A DNA stretch of 64,000 nt, taken from assembly GCA_965230625.1 (NCBI GenBank), contig CBDDLL010000002.1, positions 1,054,001 to 1,118,000 on the forward strand, in the 5' to 3' direction. The stretch's first letter is position 1. Every line of letters begins with the position of its first letter. The stretch comes from Saccharicrinis sp965230625 (GTDB lineage: Bacteria; Bacteroidota; Bacteroidia; Bacteroidales; Marinilabiliaceae). The notes beneath the pieces are model-generated. The model was given only the letters and a program-made list of their open reading frames with translations, made no database searches and was not told the DNA's origin. Shown here piece by piece: positions 45,968-55,659 of the stretch. A program made the translations under genes and the position numbers.

Positions 45968-46260
45968 TTTTTACATGCATTAAATTACAATTGTTCGTTA
46001 AGTTATTTTGTAAAGCACTGTGTACATACAACCGTCAGGTATAGTTTTGTGCTTGCTTGAAGCTACTTCGTAGACGCATGACATTGGATTGGATTAGTTT
46101 TTCTTTTCAATCATACTCCCGCGTGTTTTATTACCCAATAATCATAGCCGTTTCATCTGTTTTTTTTATCAAATCTTATGAAATTTTAACTAACTATTGA
46201 ATTAAAACTTTATAATTGCAGCAAATTTAAGTTTTAGGAATACTTCAATGATTTAACCCA

Positions 46261-48495
46261 ATGACTACAAAAAATTTCATATTAAGTCTCTTAACTATTT
46301 TTTGCTTCCAACAGGTAATTCTATCTCAATATAATGATGATGATTTTGAGAGTATTGACAAGCATGAATTAGAACTCAAAGATTACTTCTGGAATAAATG
46401 TGATTCTTCTTTTAAAATAAGTGAAATTCCAGAAAAATGGAACAATGAATCAGCAGTTATAATTGCCAAGAGAATAGAATACTCTGTTAAAAAGAAAAGT
46501 TTTTCCAACAAATTACTTGAAAAGCAATACACCCACTTCAGAGTTAAACTACTAGACAATAGATCTATAGAAGATTTCTCTAAGTTTTCGTTTAATAATA
46601 GCTCAAGAAGGTATAGGGGAGCATTCAGTTTTGAAACTATTAAGTATTATGTCGGAATAAAAGTAGAAAAATCAAATGGCCAAATAGAAGAGGTTAATCT
46701 GGATGACGCAGTAGAAGAAAAAATAGCAAACAGGCAGCAGCAATATAAATATAATAAATTAGCCATACCCAACCTTCAAATTGGTGACATTGTAGATATA
46801 TACCGTTGTATTGAACGTAAGTTTCCCGTGGTTGGTTTTCATGAATTTGCCCCCTTATATTATGAACTACCAGGAGAATATCCAATTATGCAACAAACTA
46901 TACACGTGGATATTTTAAGAAATTGCTATTTAAATGGGAAAGCAATTAATGGTGCTCCGGAATTAAAATGTGTTGGTATAAACACAAATGATAACATTTA
47001 CAGCTACGAATTAGTAGACAAAAATAGAGAAAAGCTTATACCTGAAAACTGGGTAAACTCCAGTATAGAAATCCCTGCATTAAAATTGCAAGCATACTAT
47101 GCAGGAAATTCAAACTCGTACCTATTACCTGGATATCAATCTTTTTTTGCCCCCATTACCAAATACAAAACTAAAATAAATACTGATGCATTAGGAGATT
47201 TTAGTAATTCCTTATTAACAAATATAAAAAATGCCTATAGCCCTTATCGTTCTGTGTATTTAAATACTTTTCGTTATTTAAAACAACTTAATAAAGAAAA
47301 ACAATTGAGTACTGAAGAACTAGCAAAAGAAGCCTTTTATTTCGTACGGGAATTTTGGTATCAACAATATTTTCACTCTTCACCACAGGTTTTTTACTTC
47401 AATCAGTTGGATATGGATATTTATACTGCAACAATAATTATAAGTGCTGCTTTAATAAAGTTAAAACGTCCGCATAACATTGTATTTATTGTACCTAAAA
47501 ATTACACTAGAGAAAGTGACTTAATCTTTTTGGGAGAACTTAGTATTGGTATTAAAACACTTAATGGTGAAAAGCCTGTTTATATAACCTCAATTGGCCC
47601 AAATAATAATTTTAATGATATTCCAACTAACTGCAAAGGCTCTACTGGCTATTGCTCAGCAATAAATAAAAACAGTACGATTAGTTTAATAACCAAAACA
47701 ATACTTCCTGAAGATAAAAGCACCCAAAATACATGCTATATTAATTCAACCGCAAATTTTATTTCTAATTTTGACTCCCTTAGGATTAAATCTAAAATTA
47801 ACTTATCTGGTGCTGAAAAATTCTCTTGGGATACTGTTATGTTTGTTACAAAAACTCTTAGGGATGAATTCAATGCTGATAAATATGGAATGTTTATAAA
47901 AGACCTAAATATCTCAAACACAAATAGCAAACTAAAAAAAAGCAAAGAATTAGATGAATTATTCAAGAAACAAGATGAGGAACGTAAAAGAAAATTAAAA
48001 GAAAAGATAAAAGAGGCATTCTCTGTAGAAGATGTTTCATTAAACAACTTTAACATAATCAATTCTGGTAGATGGGAAGATACACCTAATTTAATAATTG
48101 AATTAGATTATACAATTCCAGTTAATTGTTCTAAAATTGGAAATAGTATGATTTTCTCAACTGAATGTTTAACATCTCATGTTGGTAAACTTTTAGAACC
48201 TGAACGAAATTTTAATATATATTTTCCATACAAAAAAGAAATAAAACACCGCATTATTATCGAAGGTTTCGACGTCAAAAATAGTTCTGGATATGAAAAG
48301 TTTAACAAAGAATTTGATGTAGATAGTTTAAGTTTTAATAGCCAATATGAAATATCTAATGATAAACTCATTGTTACCAGTAAAGAAATATTAAAGCAAA
48401 ATGAATTTGAAAAAGAAAAGTGGAAAGCTATAGTAGATTTTCAAAAAACAATATACGAATTTAAAAATGTTAAACTTAAAATACCAGTTCAGTAG
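46261..48495 (+). CDS. DUF3857/transglutaminase-like exported protein, inactive
   Basis: 744 residues with a signal peptide (about 1-22, ending VILSQ). The N-terminal half (about 55-300) is a beta-rich DUF3857-type domain (NLQIGDIVDIYRCIERKFP). A transglutaminase-like fold is suggested at about 355-430 by ELAKEAFYFVREFWYQQYF, but where the active relative has GDCKGMS this protein has DMDIYTAT, so the catalytic Cys is absent. A charged coil (about 560-585, KKQDEERKRKLKEKI) precedes the C-terminal beta domain. It sits 3 bases upstream of an apparently active homologue, so the pair is one operon. Role in the envelope unknown. Confidence 0.75.
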   Translation: MTTKNFILSLLTIFCFQQVILSQYNDDDFESIDKHELELKDYFWNKCDSSFKISEIPEKWNNESAVIIAKRIEYSVKKKSFSNKLLEKQYTHFRVKLLDNRSIEDFSKFSFNNSSRRYRGAFSFETIKYYVGIKVEKSNGQIEEVNLDDAVEEKIANRQQQYKYNKLAIPNLQIGDIVDIYRCIERKFPVVGFHEFAPLYYELPGEYPIMQQTIHVDILRNCYLNGKAINGAPELKCVGINTNDNIYSYELVDKNREKLIPENWVNSSIEIPALKLQAYYAGNSNSYLLPGYQSFFAPITKYKTKINTDALGDFSNSLLTNIKNAYSPYRSVYLNTFRYLKQLNKEKQLSTEELAKEAFYFVREFWYQQYFHSSPQVFYFNQLDMDIYTATIIISAALIKLKRPHNIVFIVPKNYTRESDLIFLGELSIGIKTLNGEKPVYITSIGPNNNFNDIPTNCKGSTGYCSAINKNSTISLITKTILPEDKSTQNTCYINSTANFISNFDSLRIKSKINLSGAEKFSWDTVMFVTKTLRDEFNADKYGMFIKDLNISNTNSKLKKSKELDELFKKQDEERKRKLKEKIKEAFSVEDVSLNNFNIINSGRWEDTPNLIIELDYTIPVNCSKIGNSMIFSTECLTSHVGKLLEPERNFNIYFPYKKEIKHRIIIEGFDVKNSSGYEKFNKEFDVDSLSFNSQYEISNDKLIVTSKEILKQNEFEKEKWKAIVDFQKTIYEFKNVKLKIPVQ

Positions 48496-48498
48496 GCT

Positions 48499-50427
48499 AT
48501 GAGATCATTTTTACTTTTTACATTACTCTTCTTATTTTCTATTTCTTTATTAAATGCTATTGAAAACAAAACAAAAGTGGAACTAAGTAAAGATTGGCCT
48601 AAAGCAACTAGTGTAATTAGCAATTTTACTACTGTAATTACTTTCGAAAAGATAAAGAATTCTGATAGTATTCATGTAGTTAAATATGATACTATTAAAA
48701 TAATCCCTTTAAAAAACGAAACTTTTTATAGAAACTATTCCTTCGACAACTATTCTTCCTTGGGAAGATATTCCTTAAAAGAAGATGGGATTTACCGAAA
48801 AAGAATGAACGCTACTATAGGAAGTGACCAAAGCAGTGGTATATTTCATTCTGACCTAATTTTCAAACACTTGTATTTTACCCCAGATGTAACTAGTAAA
48901 TACTATACGTTTACTACAAAAAAAACGATAAATGAAATTAGGTTTTTTACCACTGATTTTCTAAATGATTATGCATATCCTATTGAAAACCGTAAGTATG
49001 TTATACATATCCCAGACTGGCTTGAAATTGATATTAAAGATTACAATTTTAAATATTTTGATATTGAAAGTAAAGTAAGTTCATTAGATAACTCTAAAAT
49101 TAAAACCTACGTTGGTAAAAAGCTTGTTAGTAATAATTCAAGAAAAAAAGACATTAATTTTTTAAGTCCATTTCATTCATATCCCTTTTTGTTATTCCTT
49201 CCAAAATCATTTAAAAATACGAATGGGGATAATATAAATATTATATCAGACACAAAAGATTTATTTAATTGGTATAAAGGACTTTTAGGAGATATTTCTT
49301 ACGATGAAGAATTTTTAAAACCTATTGTAAATGAAATTACTACTAATGCTAAAACTCCTATTGATTCTATAAAGTCAATTTATTATTGGGTTCAAGAAAA
49401 CATAAGATACGTGGCTTTTGAAAATGGACTTGCGGGTTTTAGACCTGATAAAGCAGATTTAGTGTATAAGAAAAAATACGGGGATTGTAAAGGCATGTCG
49501 AACCTTCTTTACGCTATGTTAAACATTGCCGGTTTTGATGCCAAATTAGCTTGGATAGGAACCAAACACCTAATTTTTGATTATTCTACTCCTTCTCTTG
49601 CTGTCGATAACCATATGATTTGCTATTTAAATTATAAGTCAACAGATTATTTTTTAGATGCTACGAATCAAAATATTGCTTTAGGCACAAACAGTCCTTT
49701 TATACAAGGCAAAGATGTATTGATAAACAATGGAGATGATTATTTAATAAAAAGAGTTCCGATAAAACAATTAAATGAAAGTATTTCTGAAAGAGTTTCT
49801 AATTTAACTTTAAAAGATGAATTGCTAATGGGATCTTCACAGATCGTATATTCAGGTGACGCGCGTATATTTTTAGTTTCAGCACTGTCACATATTAAGC
49901 AAAATGATTATAGCAATTTTTTTAAAGAAGTAATTATAAAAGACAAGAATATACAATTTGACTCTGTTAAAATAAATAACATGGCAACAAGAGATTCTGC
50001 TTTAGTAGTTTCATTTAATCAGAAAATAAACAATGCTGTTGTGAAGTTTGATGATGAGATTTATTTAAGCTTAAATTGTTTTAATTCTAATCTACCCGAA
50101 AAGGTCGATACAACAAATTGTTTTCATTTTTTTATGACTAGAAAAATTAACAATAAAAGCACGATAACTATTGAAATACCCGAAAATTTATCCGTAAAGA
50201 AACTACCTGGCAATGTCGATTTTTCCAATGGTATTTTCCATTATCAAATTTCTTATAAATTACAGGACAACAAAATAATATGTCAAAAAGAGTTTAAAAT
50301 AGAAAAACAGATTATATACAAAGATTTATTTGAAGACTATATAACCTTTATTGATAGTTACTATAAAAGTTTAAACCAAGCAATTGAGTTAAATCAAGTA
50401 AGTTCTACTTATCCAACCACTCCCTAA
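48499..50427 (+). CDS. DUF3857 and transglutaminase-like exported protein
   Basis: 642 residues. A signal peptide (about 1-20, ending LLNAI) precedes an N-terminal DUF3857 beta domain (about 30-265) and a transglutaminase-like domain (about 280-400). The triad looks complete: Cys in KKYGDCKGMSNLLYAML, His in VDNHMICYL, Asp in YFLDATNQ. C-terminal beta domain about 410-620. Known relatives are envelope proteases or crosslinking enzymes of uncertain substrate. It follows the inactive relative by 3 bases. Its last 23 bases overlap the 3' end of the convergent LytTR regulator gene. Confidence 0.88.
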   Translation: MRSFLLFTLLFLFSISLLNAIENKTKVELSKDWPKATSVISNFTTVITFEKIKNSDSIHVVKYDTIKIIPLKNETFYRNYSFDNYSSLGRYSLKEDGIYRKRMNATIGSDQSSGIFHSDLIFKHLYFTPDVTSKYYTFTTKKTINEIRFFTTDFLNDYAYPIENRKYVIHIPDWLEIDIKDYNFKYFDIESKVSSLDNSKIKTYVGKKLVSNNSRKKDINFLSPFHSYPFLLFLPKSFKNTNGDNINIISDTKDLFNWYKGLLGDISYDEEFLKPIVNEITTNAKTPIDSIKSIYYWVQENIRYVAFENGLAGFRPDKADLVYKKKYGDCKGMSNLLYAMLNIAGFDAKLAWIGTKHLIFDYSTPSLAVDNHMICYLNYKSTDYFLDATNQNIALGTNSPFIQGKDVLINNGDDYLIKRVPIKQLNESISERVSNLTLKDELLMGSSQIVYSGDARIFLVSALSHIKQNDYSNFFKEVIIKDKNIQFDSVKINNMATRDSALVVSFNQKINNAVVKFDDEIYLSLNCFNSNLPEKVDTTNCFHFFMTRKINNKSTITIEIPENLSVKKLPGNVDFSNGIFHYQISYKLQDNKIICQKEFKIEKQIIYKDLFEDYITFIDSYYKSLNQAIELNQVSSTYPTTP

Positions 50428-51160
50428 ATCTTGAAGATTTTGCACTACTAACCAGTGCATCTTCTTTTGATTCTGGATTCAACTTAAGTTTAATTCTACT
50501 TTTTGAGAGAACAGAAATATTGGTTATTGATTCAAAACTCACCAGGTATTGTCTGCTAATCCTGAAAAAGTGATCAGGTGAAACCATTAATTCAAGTTTG
50601 TCCAATGAAAAATCAACTGGGTAATATTTATTTTCCTTGGTAACCAAAAATGTAGTTCGCTCTTCGGATACAAACCAAGCTATGTCATTTGTATTAACAG
50701 TTTTTATTTTATTCCCAACATTTACCACAAACCTTTGCTTATAACTTTTTTCACCAGAACCCAACAATTGCTTAATAAAAGTAATATCTACATCGTTTTT
50801 TCTATTTGTAAAGCTTTTAAACTTTTCCAGGCTCTTTCCTAATTTGGTTTCGTCAATTGGTTTTAAAAGATAATCGATGCTATTTAAATCAAAAGCTCTA
50901 ATTGCATATTCGTCATAAGCAGTAGTAAAAACTATAAAACTATCTACTTTTACCTGTTCAAAAATTTCAAAACTGAGTCCATCAGCTAATTGAATATCAA
51001 CAAACATTAATTCCGGATGTGAATTTGATTTTAACCACGCCACAGCTGATTCAATAGAATCCAATTTATCCAATACTTCTATTTGGTTATCCAACTTCGT
51101 TAGCAATCTTTCTAAACGATCAGCTGCCCTATATTCATCTTCAATAATAATTGTCTTCAT
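50405..51160 (-). CDS. LytTR-type response regulator
   Basis: 251 residues from ATG 51160 (MKTIIIEDEYRAADRL), the normal start of this class; an in-frame ATG at 51226 lies 2 bases after the kinase stop and cannot be excluded. The receiver domain (about 2-120) has D8/E9, phosphoacceptor D55 in LMFVDIQLADG, and K in LLKPID. The LytTR DNA-binding domain (about 150-248) has RFVVNVGNKIKTV, VSEERTTFLVTKENKYYPVD, FRISRQYLVS. Partner of the LytS-type kinase immediately upstream. I infer that it controls its own operon through the repeats at 54724-54777. Confidence 0.94.
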   Translation of the reverse strand: MKTIIIEDEYRAADRLERLLTKLDNQIEVLDKLDSIESAVAWLKSNSHPELMFVDIQLADGLSFEIFEQVKVDSFIVFTTAYDEYAIRAFDLNSIDYLLKPIDETKLGKSLEKFKSFTNRKNDVDITFIKQLLGSGEKSYKQRFVVNVGNKIKTVNTNDIAWFVSEERTTFLVTKENKYYPVDFSLDKLELMVSPDHFFRISRQYLVSFESITNISVLSKSRIKLKLNPESKEDALVSSAKSSRFREWLDK

Positions 51161-51228
51161 TAGTTCTTCCTTTTTTGACAAGTTTTCATGAATCAAGTTG
51201 TTAAGATAAGATACGATCAATGTCATCC

Positions 51229-52254
51229 CTAATCTTCAATTAATGGTACAGACACATTAAAAAAGCTTTCTGTTTCAGTAACAATTACTTCTTTATTAGT
51301 AAAATATTTATACCTCTCTTTAATATTACTCAATCCTTGTCCTGTACTTTCCGATATATTCTTGGGATTTCGGTTATTCTCTATTATTATTTCCGAATCA
51401 TCTCCTTTTATGTTAATAGTTAATGGTTTATTCTTAGATACAATATTATGCTTGATGCAATTTTCAAGTAACATTTGTAACGTTAATGGTGGTATCTTTC
51501 TTCTTGTCAAAATCTTATCTATCTCTATATGAACATTAAAGATTTCTCCAAAACGTATTTTATGAAGATAAATGTATTTCTTTAACATACTCAACTCCTC
51601 GTCTAAAGGAACAATTTCTTCACTTCTGCTTTTTATCATATATCTAAGGTAAGATGACATTTGATTAATGTACTCTACTGCAAGTGGATTGTCATCTACT
51701 ATTGAAACCAAGTTATTCAAACTATTGAAAACATAATGTGGATTCATCTGAGATTTGAGGCTCTCATATTTAGCGTTTAAATGTTGATTTTGTAACTGTA
51801 CTGATTTTGAAAAGTTATACTTCCATTGCTTATAAAAAAAAGCCGATTCATTCAATGTTGTAATAAAATATGTTATCAATAATGTTATAACAGCTTCACT
51901 AAAAATATTCTCATCAACTCTTTCTGTAAATCCTGTAGTTACACTTAGTTCATATATTGTAAATGAAAAACACAACGTATAAACTGTAATTAGTAAAAAC
52001 TCAATAACCAAACGCTTAACTGGATTATGTTGCCAAGGATATTTCTTCCATAAATACCCTACAATTGTCATACAACCAAACCATAAACCACTTGTAATTA
52101 TTGCACCATAAGCTAAATTCTTAATTGAACTACCTATAATATTCCTTTCTCCAATTATAAAAATAAGGGAGATGCCCATTCCAAGAATGGGCACAAGAAT
52201 TAGTAACTTTTTATTGGTTTTGGGCATTTCCAGTTGTTCATCTATCTCTTGCAT
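51229..52254 (-). CDS. LytS-type sensor histidine kinase
   Basis: 341 residues. Four hydrophobic segments (about 15-150) form a membrane sensor. A short coil precedes the His_kinase domain (about 165-245) with SQMNPHYVFNSLNNLVS, where the phosphoacceptor His sits in NPH. A degenerate ATPase domain follows with LLENCIKHN (N box) and STGQGLSNIKERYKYF (G box), as normal for this family. It starts 15 bases after the TonB-dependent receptor stop and is followed by its regulator, so all three form one operon. A signal passed from the receptor is an attractive but unproved idea. Confidence 0.94.
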   Translation of the reverse strand: MQEIDEQLEMPKTNKKLLILVPILGMGISLIFIIGERNIIGSSIKNLAYGAIITSGLWFGCMTIVGYLWKKYPWQHNPVKRLVIEFLLITVYTLCFSFTIYELSVTTGFTERVDENIFSEAVITLLITYFITTLNESAFFYKQWKYNFSKSVQLQNQHLNAKYESLKSQMNPHYVFNSLNNLVSIVDDNPLAVEYINQMSSYLRYMIKSRSEEIVPLDEELSMLKKYIYLHKIRFGEIFNVHIEIDKILTRRKIPPLTLQMLLENCIKHNIVSKNKPLTINIKGDDSEIIIENNRNPKNISESTGQGLSNIKERYKYFTNKEVIVTETESFFNVSVPLIED

Positions 52255-52269
52255 ATACTTCTAATGTTT

Positions 52270-54645
52270 TTAAAATTGTATCCTGTATAAAAACATAGGT
52301 AAAAAACCTTGTTGATATATTTCGTATGTCTCTTGTTTTTGTGCATCATAGCCTTCTGTAAAAATACTTTTATATCCAGTTATATTTTGCAAATCTATTG
52401 CCCACTCTTGAGAGTATTTTTTCTTGTTCATTTTATAACCTATCCTAAAATCAGTTCTAAAATAGTCATTATACCTATTCTCATAAGCTTTAGTCCAATC
52501 ATATTCAGGATTTTTCGTCCTTCTGGATTCTTCTAAATCAATAGGCACATATCGTCTTCCTCCAGCCCATACAGTTTTTATATCGAGTGTCAACATATTT
52601 GTTTTACCCAACTTAAATTCATATCCTCCCAGAAGATTTACTACATAGTTCCCATTAAATGCTGTATTACGCTCTACTCCATCAAAACCTTTATATTTTG
52701 AATCGAAAAGAGAAGTTGTTAGTAAAAAATAATATCCTTTACTAAGAAATTTCTCCAATGTTAACTCTAAACCATAATTTGTACCTGTACCTTTATTTAC
52801 TAAACTATCTTCATCTGGAATGGCAAAATTATCCCCTGCATTAATTAAAGAATATTCAGGGAAGGTTTCTTTAACCGGAACTTTATATAAATCCTGATAG
52901 TATGTTTCTAACTTTAACCTAAAATCCTTCCCCAATTGTTTTTCGTAACCTAACATATAGTGTCTTGCACGAGTAAAACCTACCTTCTCATTAGTTTTAT
53001 GATAAGAATTATTTTCAGGATTGTATGTATCCAGATAATAAACCACTTTAGGCTGTAATTGGCTATGCATACCAAAACCTGCATTTAAACTATGACCTCC
53101 TCCTAAATCATATTTTAATGACGTCCTTGGTTCAAGCACAAACTCATTGCTTTGTTCAAAATATTGTGTATGAATTCCTGCATAACCTGTTAATCTTGCA
53201 TTAAATAAATGCTGCCATTGAGCAAATCCTCTCAACAATCCCATGTCAGCATCCACATCGGTTTGATTTATAAATTTATTATAATCATATTCGTAAATAC
53301 TATCTAAATAATTCACATAAAAATGATCGTATATAACACCTAATGAAAAATTATTGTTGCTATTAGGTTTATAAATAATCCGAGAAGTTGCAGTTAATTT
53401 AGTTTCTTTTTGGTTTCCTCTAAAAAATGGCATTACCATGTTTCCTCCATTTTTAAGCGAATCTAACTCTGCTGTTGTAGTAGATTGCTGAACTGAAATA
53501 GCTGATTTAACCCCAATTTTTTCGTTAAAGAATAACGAATGCGTTAATCCTCCTACGGCAAGTTCTGCTCCATAATCAATTGTTGTTCCTCTGGCCGAAT
53601 ATGAATTATCATCATTTTCTTCATCATTATAACCTAACTCAATATAGCTTTTACCCCAAAGTCCAATTAATTTAAATCGGCCAAGCTTTGTCCCTGGAAT
53701 ATCCATGATAAAAGTAAAGTCTTTATATTCTGGAATTGCAGCTCCTGTTCCAATATTAAATCCTAACTTATCCATAACCTCAAGAGTACTATATCTAAAG
53801 TTAGCCATATATGATGGTCTATTGCTTTTTTCTTTTTTACCAAACGGACCTTCAACTCCTAACTCAAATCCATTGAATCCAATTTGGCCGGTAAACTCTG
53901 TTTGTTTATTATTACCCGAACGCATATGTAAATCAAAAGCCCCAGCAGTGGCATTTCCATATTCAGCAGGGAAGGCACCTGTTAAAAAATCACTATTCGT
54001 CAACAGGTTATTATTAATCATACTAACTGGTCCTCCGGTAGTCCCTTGTGCTCCAAAGTGGTTTGGATTTGGTATTTCAATACCTTCCAAACGCCATTGT
54101 ACACCTATTGGAGAGTTACCTCTAATAATTATATCGTTACGAGAATCATTTTGTGTCATTACCCCAGCATAATTAGCTACCATTCGCGCAGGATCTCCTA
54201 AACTTCCTGCAAATCGTTCGGTTTCTTCTACCGAAAAAGTTCTGGAGCTAATCATCGCCATTTCGTTTTGAGGCTTTCTTTTATTTTTTGCTTTTACCGT
54301 TACCTCTCCAACTTCTTGGTAAGCTTCCTGAAGTTCTATATTAAGAACCATTTCTTTACCACTTATAACAAGTAAATTATTTTTTAATGCAGGTTTATAA
54401 CCCATAAACCTTATTTCGACACTTTGTCTGCCAAGAGGTACATCTTGTAGTATAAAATGTCCATCAATGTCAGTGATTGTTCCTACTTGTTCCGATTGAT
54501 TAAGTAAAATAACATTAGCTCCAACAATAGGTTGTTCTGTTACAGCATCTGCAACCACTCCTCTTATATTTTGGGTAAGATCTTGTCCAAATATCCAATT
54601 TGTACTAATTACAAATAACAAGATCATTAAATTTCCTTTTGCCAT
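52270..54645 (-). CDS. TonB-dependent receptor with CarboxypepD_reg-like domain
   Basis: 791 residues. Signal peptide (about 1-20, ending WIFGQ). A CarboxypepD_reg-like beta-sandwich (about 25-105: IRGVVADAVTEQPIVGANVI, TDIDGHFILQDVPLG). Then the plug (about 125-235, with NDIIIRGNSPIGVQWRLEGIEIPNPNHFG) and a beta-barrel to the C-terminal Phe (PMFLYRIQF). It imports a large or scarce substrate across the outer membrane, powered by TonB. At about 790 residues it is shorter than SusC proteins and has no SusD partner, so it is not a classical glycan-uptake pair. No STN signalling domain is present. First gene of the operon with the LytS and LytTR genes. Confidence 0.94.
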   Translation of the reverse strand: MAKGNLMILLFVISTNWIFGQDLTQNIRGVVADAVTEQPIVGANVILLNQSEQVGTITDIDGHFILQDVPLGRQSVEIRFMGYKPALKNNLLVISGKEMVLNIELQEAYQEVGEVTVKAKNKRKPQNEMAMISSRTFSVEETERFAGSLGDPARMVANYAGVMTQNDSRNDIIIRGNSPIGVQWRLEGIEIPNPNHFGAQGTTGGPVSMINNNLLTNSDFLTGAFPAEYGNATAGAFDLHMRSGNNKQTEFTGQIGFNGFELGVEGPFGKKEKSNRPSYMANFRYSTLEVMDKLGFNIGTGAAIPEYKDFTFIMDIPGTKLGRFKLIGLWGKSYIELGYNDEENDDNSYSARGTTIDYGAELAVGGLTHSLFFNEKIGVKSAISVQQSTTTAELDSLKNGGNMVMPFFRGNQKETKLTATSRIIYKPNSNNNFSLGVIYDHFYVNYLDSIYEYDYNKFINQTDVDADMGLLRGFAQWQHLFNARLTGYAGIHTQYFEQSNEFVLEPRTSLKYDLGGGHSLNAGFGMHSQLQPKVVYYLDTYNPENNSYHKTNEKVGFTRARHYMLGYEKQLGKDFRLKLETYYQDLYKVPVKETFPEYSLINAGDNFAIPDEDSLVNKGTGTNYGLELTLEKFLSKGYYFLLTTSLFDSKYKGFDGVERNTAFNGNYVVNLLGGYEFKLGKTNMLTLDIKTVWAGGRRYVPIDLEESRRTKNPEYDWTKAYENRYNDYFRTDFRIGYKMNKKKYSQEWAIDLQNITGYKSIFTEGYDAQKQETYEIYQQGFLPMFLYRIQF

Positions 54646-54684
54646 GATTATTTAGAGTTTATAGTTTAAAAATTAATTACAACC

Positions 54685-54715
54685 CAAAAATAGGTCACAA
54701 TTAAAATTCAATCAA
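54685..54715 (-). promoter_or_regulatory. Promoter of the receptor-kinase-regulator operon
   Basis: On the minus strand: TTG (54715-54713), 20 bases, TATTTTTG (54692-54685), a good Bacteroidota promoter. The transcript would start about 54680, some 35 bases before the receptor ATG. The three direct repeats lie immediately upstream. Confidence 0.75.
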
Positions 54716-54723
54716 TTTGAAAA

Positions 54724-54777
54724 GTATGAATATGTTATTGAAACGTATGGATGAGGATTTAATGGTATGAATGAGAA
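54724..54777 (-). promoter_or_regulatory. Three direct repeats, likely LytTR binding sites
   Basis: On the plus strand GTATGAATATG (54724), GTATGGATGAG (54745) and GTATGAATGAG (54765), spaced 21 and 20 bases, thus on one face of the helix. The second and third copies agree at 11 of 13 positions. They start 9 bases upstream of the -33 box of the operon encoding a LytTR regulator. LytTR proteins are known to bind direct repeats about two helical turns apart next to the promoter. Confidence 0.7.
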
Positions 54778-54969
54778 TGAATGATTTACATCTTGACTTA
54801 ACAACTTAATCCAATTTATCATTAATTCTTTCATTTAACATTTAAACAGTATTAAACCATTTGAATATTTTAAAGTCAGAATCCATTATGTAACAATTAT
54901 TATTTAATGTCGTAGATTTAAGATAAGTTTATATGTTTAGTTAATCATAGTATATCAGCATAACACAAA

Positions 54970-55608
54970 ATGAGAACACTTTTTTTAATAGTTAATTTTT
55001 CGCTTTTCACCATTGCGTTTGCGCAAACGCACCTATATGAAAATCCCGAATTTAAGGATATTGCAAAGAGACATAGTACAATAGGAGTTTTACCTTTTAC
55101 GGTTAATATTAATCTTCCTCCTAAACAATTAAATAATATAAATCCTAAACAGTTAGAAATTATAAAAACAACTGAAGGATTAGGGATTCAACATGAGATA
55201 AATTCATGGTTTCTGAATCTTGATAAAAAAGGATCTTTAAAAGTAGAAATACTTAGTACGGATATAGTTAATTCTAAGCTTGAAAAAGCTGGAATTTCAG
55301 TAAACAATATTGACGAATACGCCATATTTGATTTAGCAAAGATATTAGAGGTTGATGCATTAGTAAAAGGTACTTTTGAAACCCCCAAACCTATATATGA
55401 TGCAACCAGTGATTCTCTAAAAGAAATGATAAACTTAAATGGTTGTACTAATGATGCAGTTATCAATTTATTTATTTACAATACCCAAGGCAATGAGTTG
55501 TTATTAAATTACAATAAATCTATACCTATTTCTAAAGAAAGTACAACAAAAGATATAGTTAAAATAACAATGCGTAAAATATGTAAAAAAATTTACTACA
55601 TAAAATAA
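54970..55608 (+). CDS. Exported protein of unknown function
   Basis: 212 residues. A signal peptide (about 1-19, ending IAFAQ) is followed by a compact alpha/beta domain with STIGVLPFTVNINLPPKQ near the start, DIVNSKLEKAGI, and LAKILEVDALVKGTF. The arrangement of a strand ending in LPF, a helix, and VDALVKG resembles proteins that assemble at the outer membrane (CsgG/GNA1162-like nucleotide-fold lipoproteins), but there is no lipobox Cys and I do not assign a family. Stand-alone gene ended by a strong hairpin; divergent from the receptor operon. Confidence 0.65.
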   Translation: MRTLFLIVNFSLFTIAFAQTHLYENPEFKDIAKRHSTIGVLPFTVNINLPPKQLNNINPKQLEIIKTTEGLGIQHEINSWFLNLDKKGSLKVEILSTDIVNSKLEKAGISVNNIDEYAIFDLAKILEVDALVKGTFETPKPIYDATSDSLKEMINLNGCTNDAVINLFIYNTQGNELLLNYNKSIPISKESTTKDIVKITMRKICKKIYYIK

Positions 55609-55617
55609 ACTTATATT

Positions 55618-55648
55618 TAAATGGGGCTAATTTAAGCCCCATTTTTAA
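55618..55648. terminator. Bidirectional terminator
   Basis: ATGGGGCT-AATTTA-AGCCCCAT (55621-55642), extended by A/T pairs and followed by TTTTAATT, between convergent genes. Confidence 0.9.
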
Positions 55649-55659
55649 TTAGATAACCA

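Noticed and set aside
45968..46260. Small RNA or gene between the beta-barrel and DUF3857 genes
   Set aside because: Only a trivial hairpin (CTAC-TTC-GTAG) and no convincing promoter, terminator or coding frame were seen.
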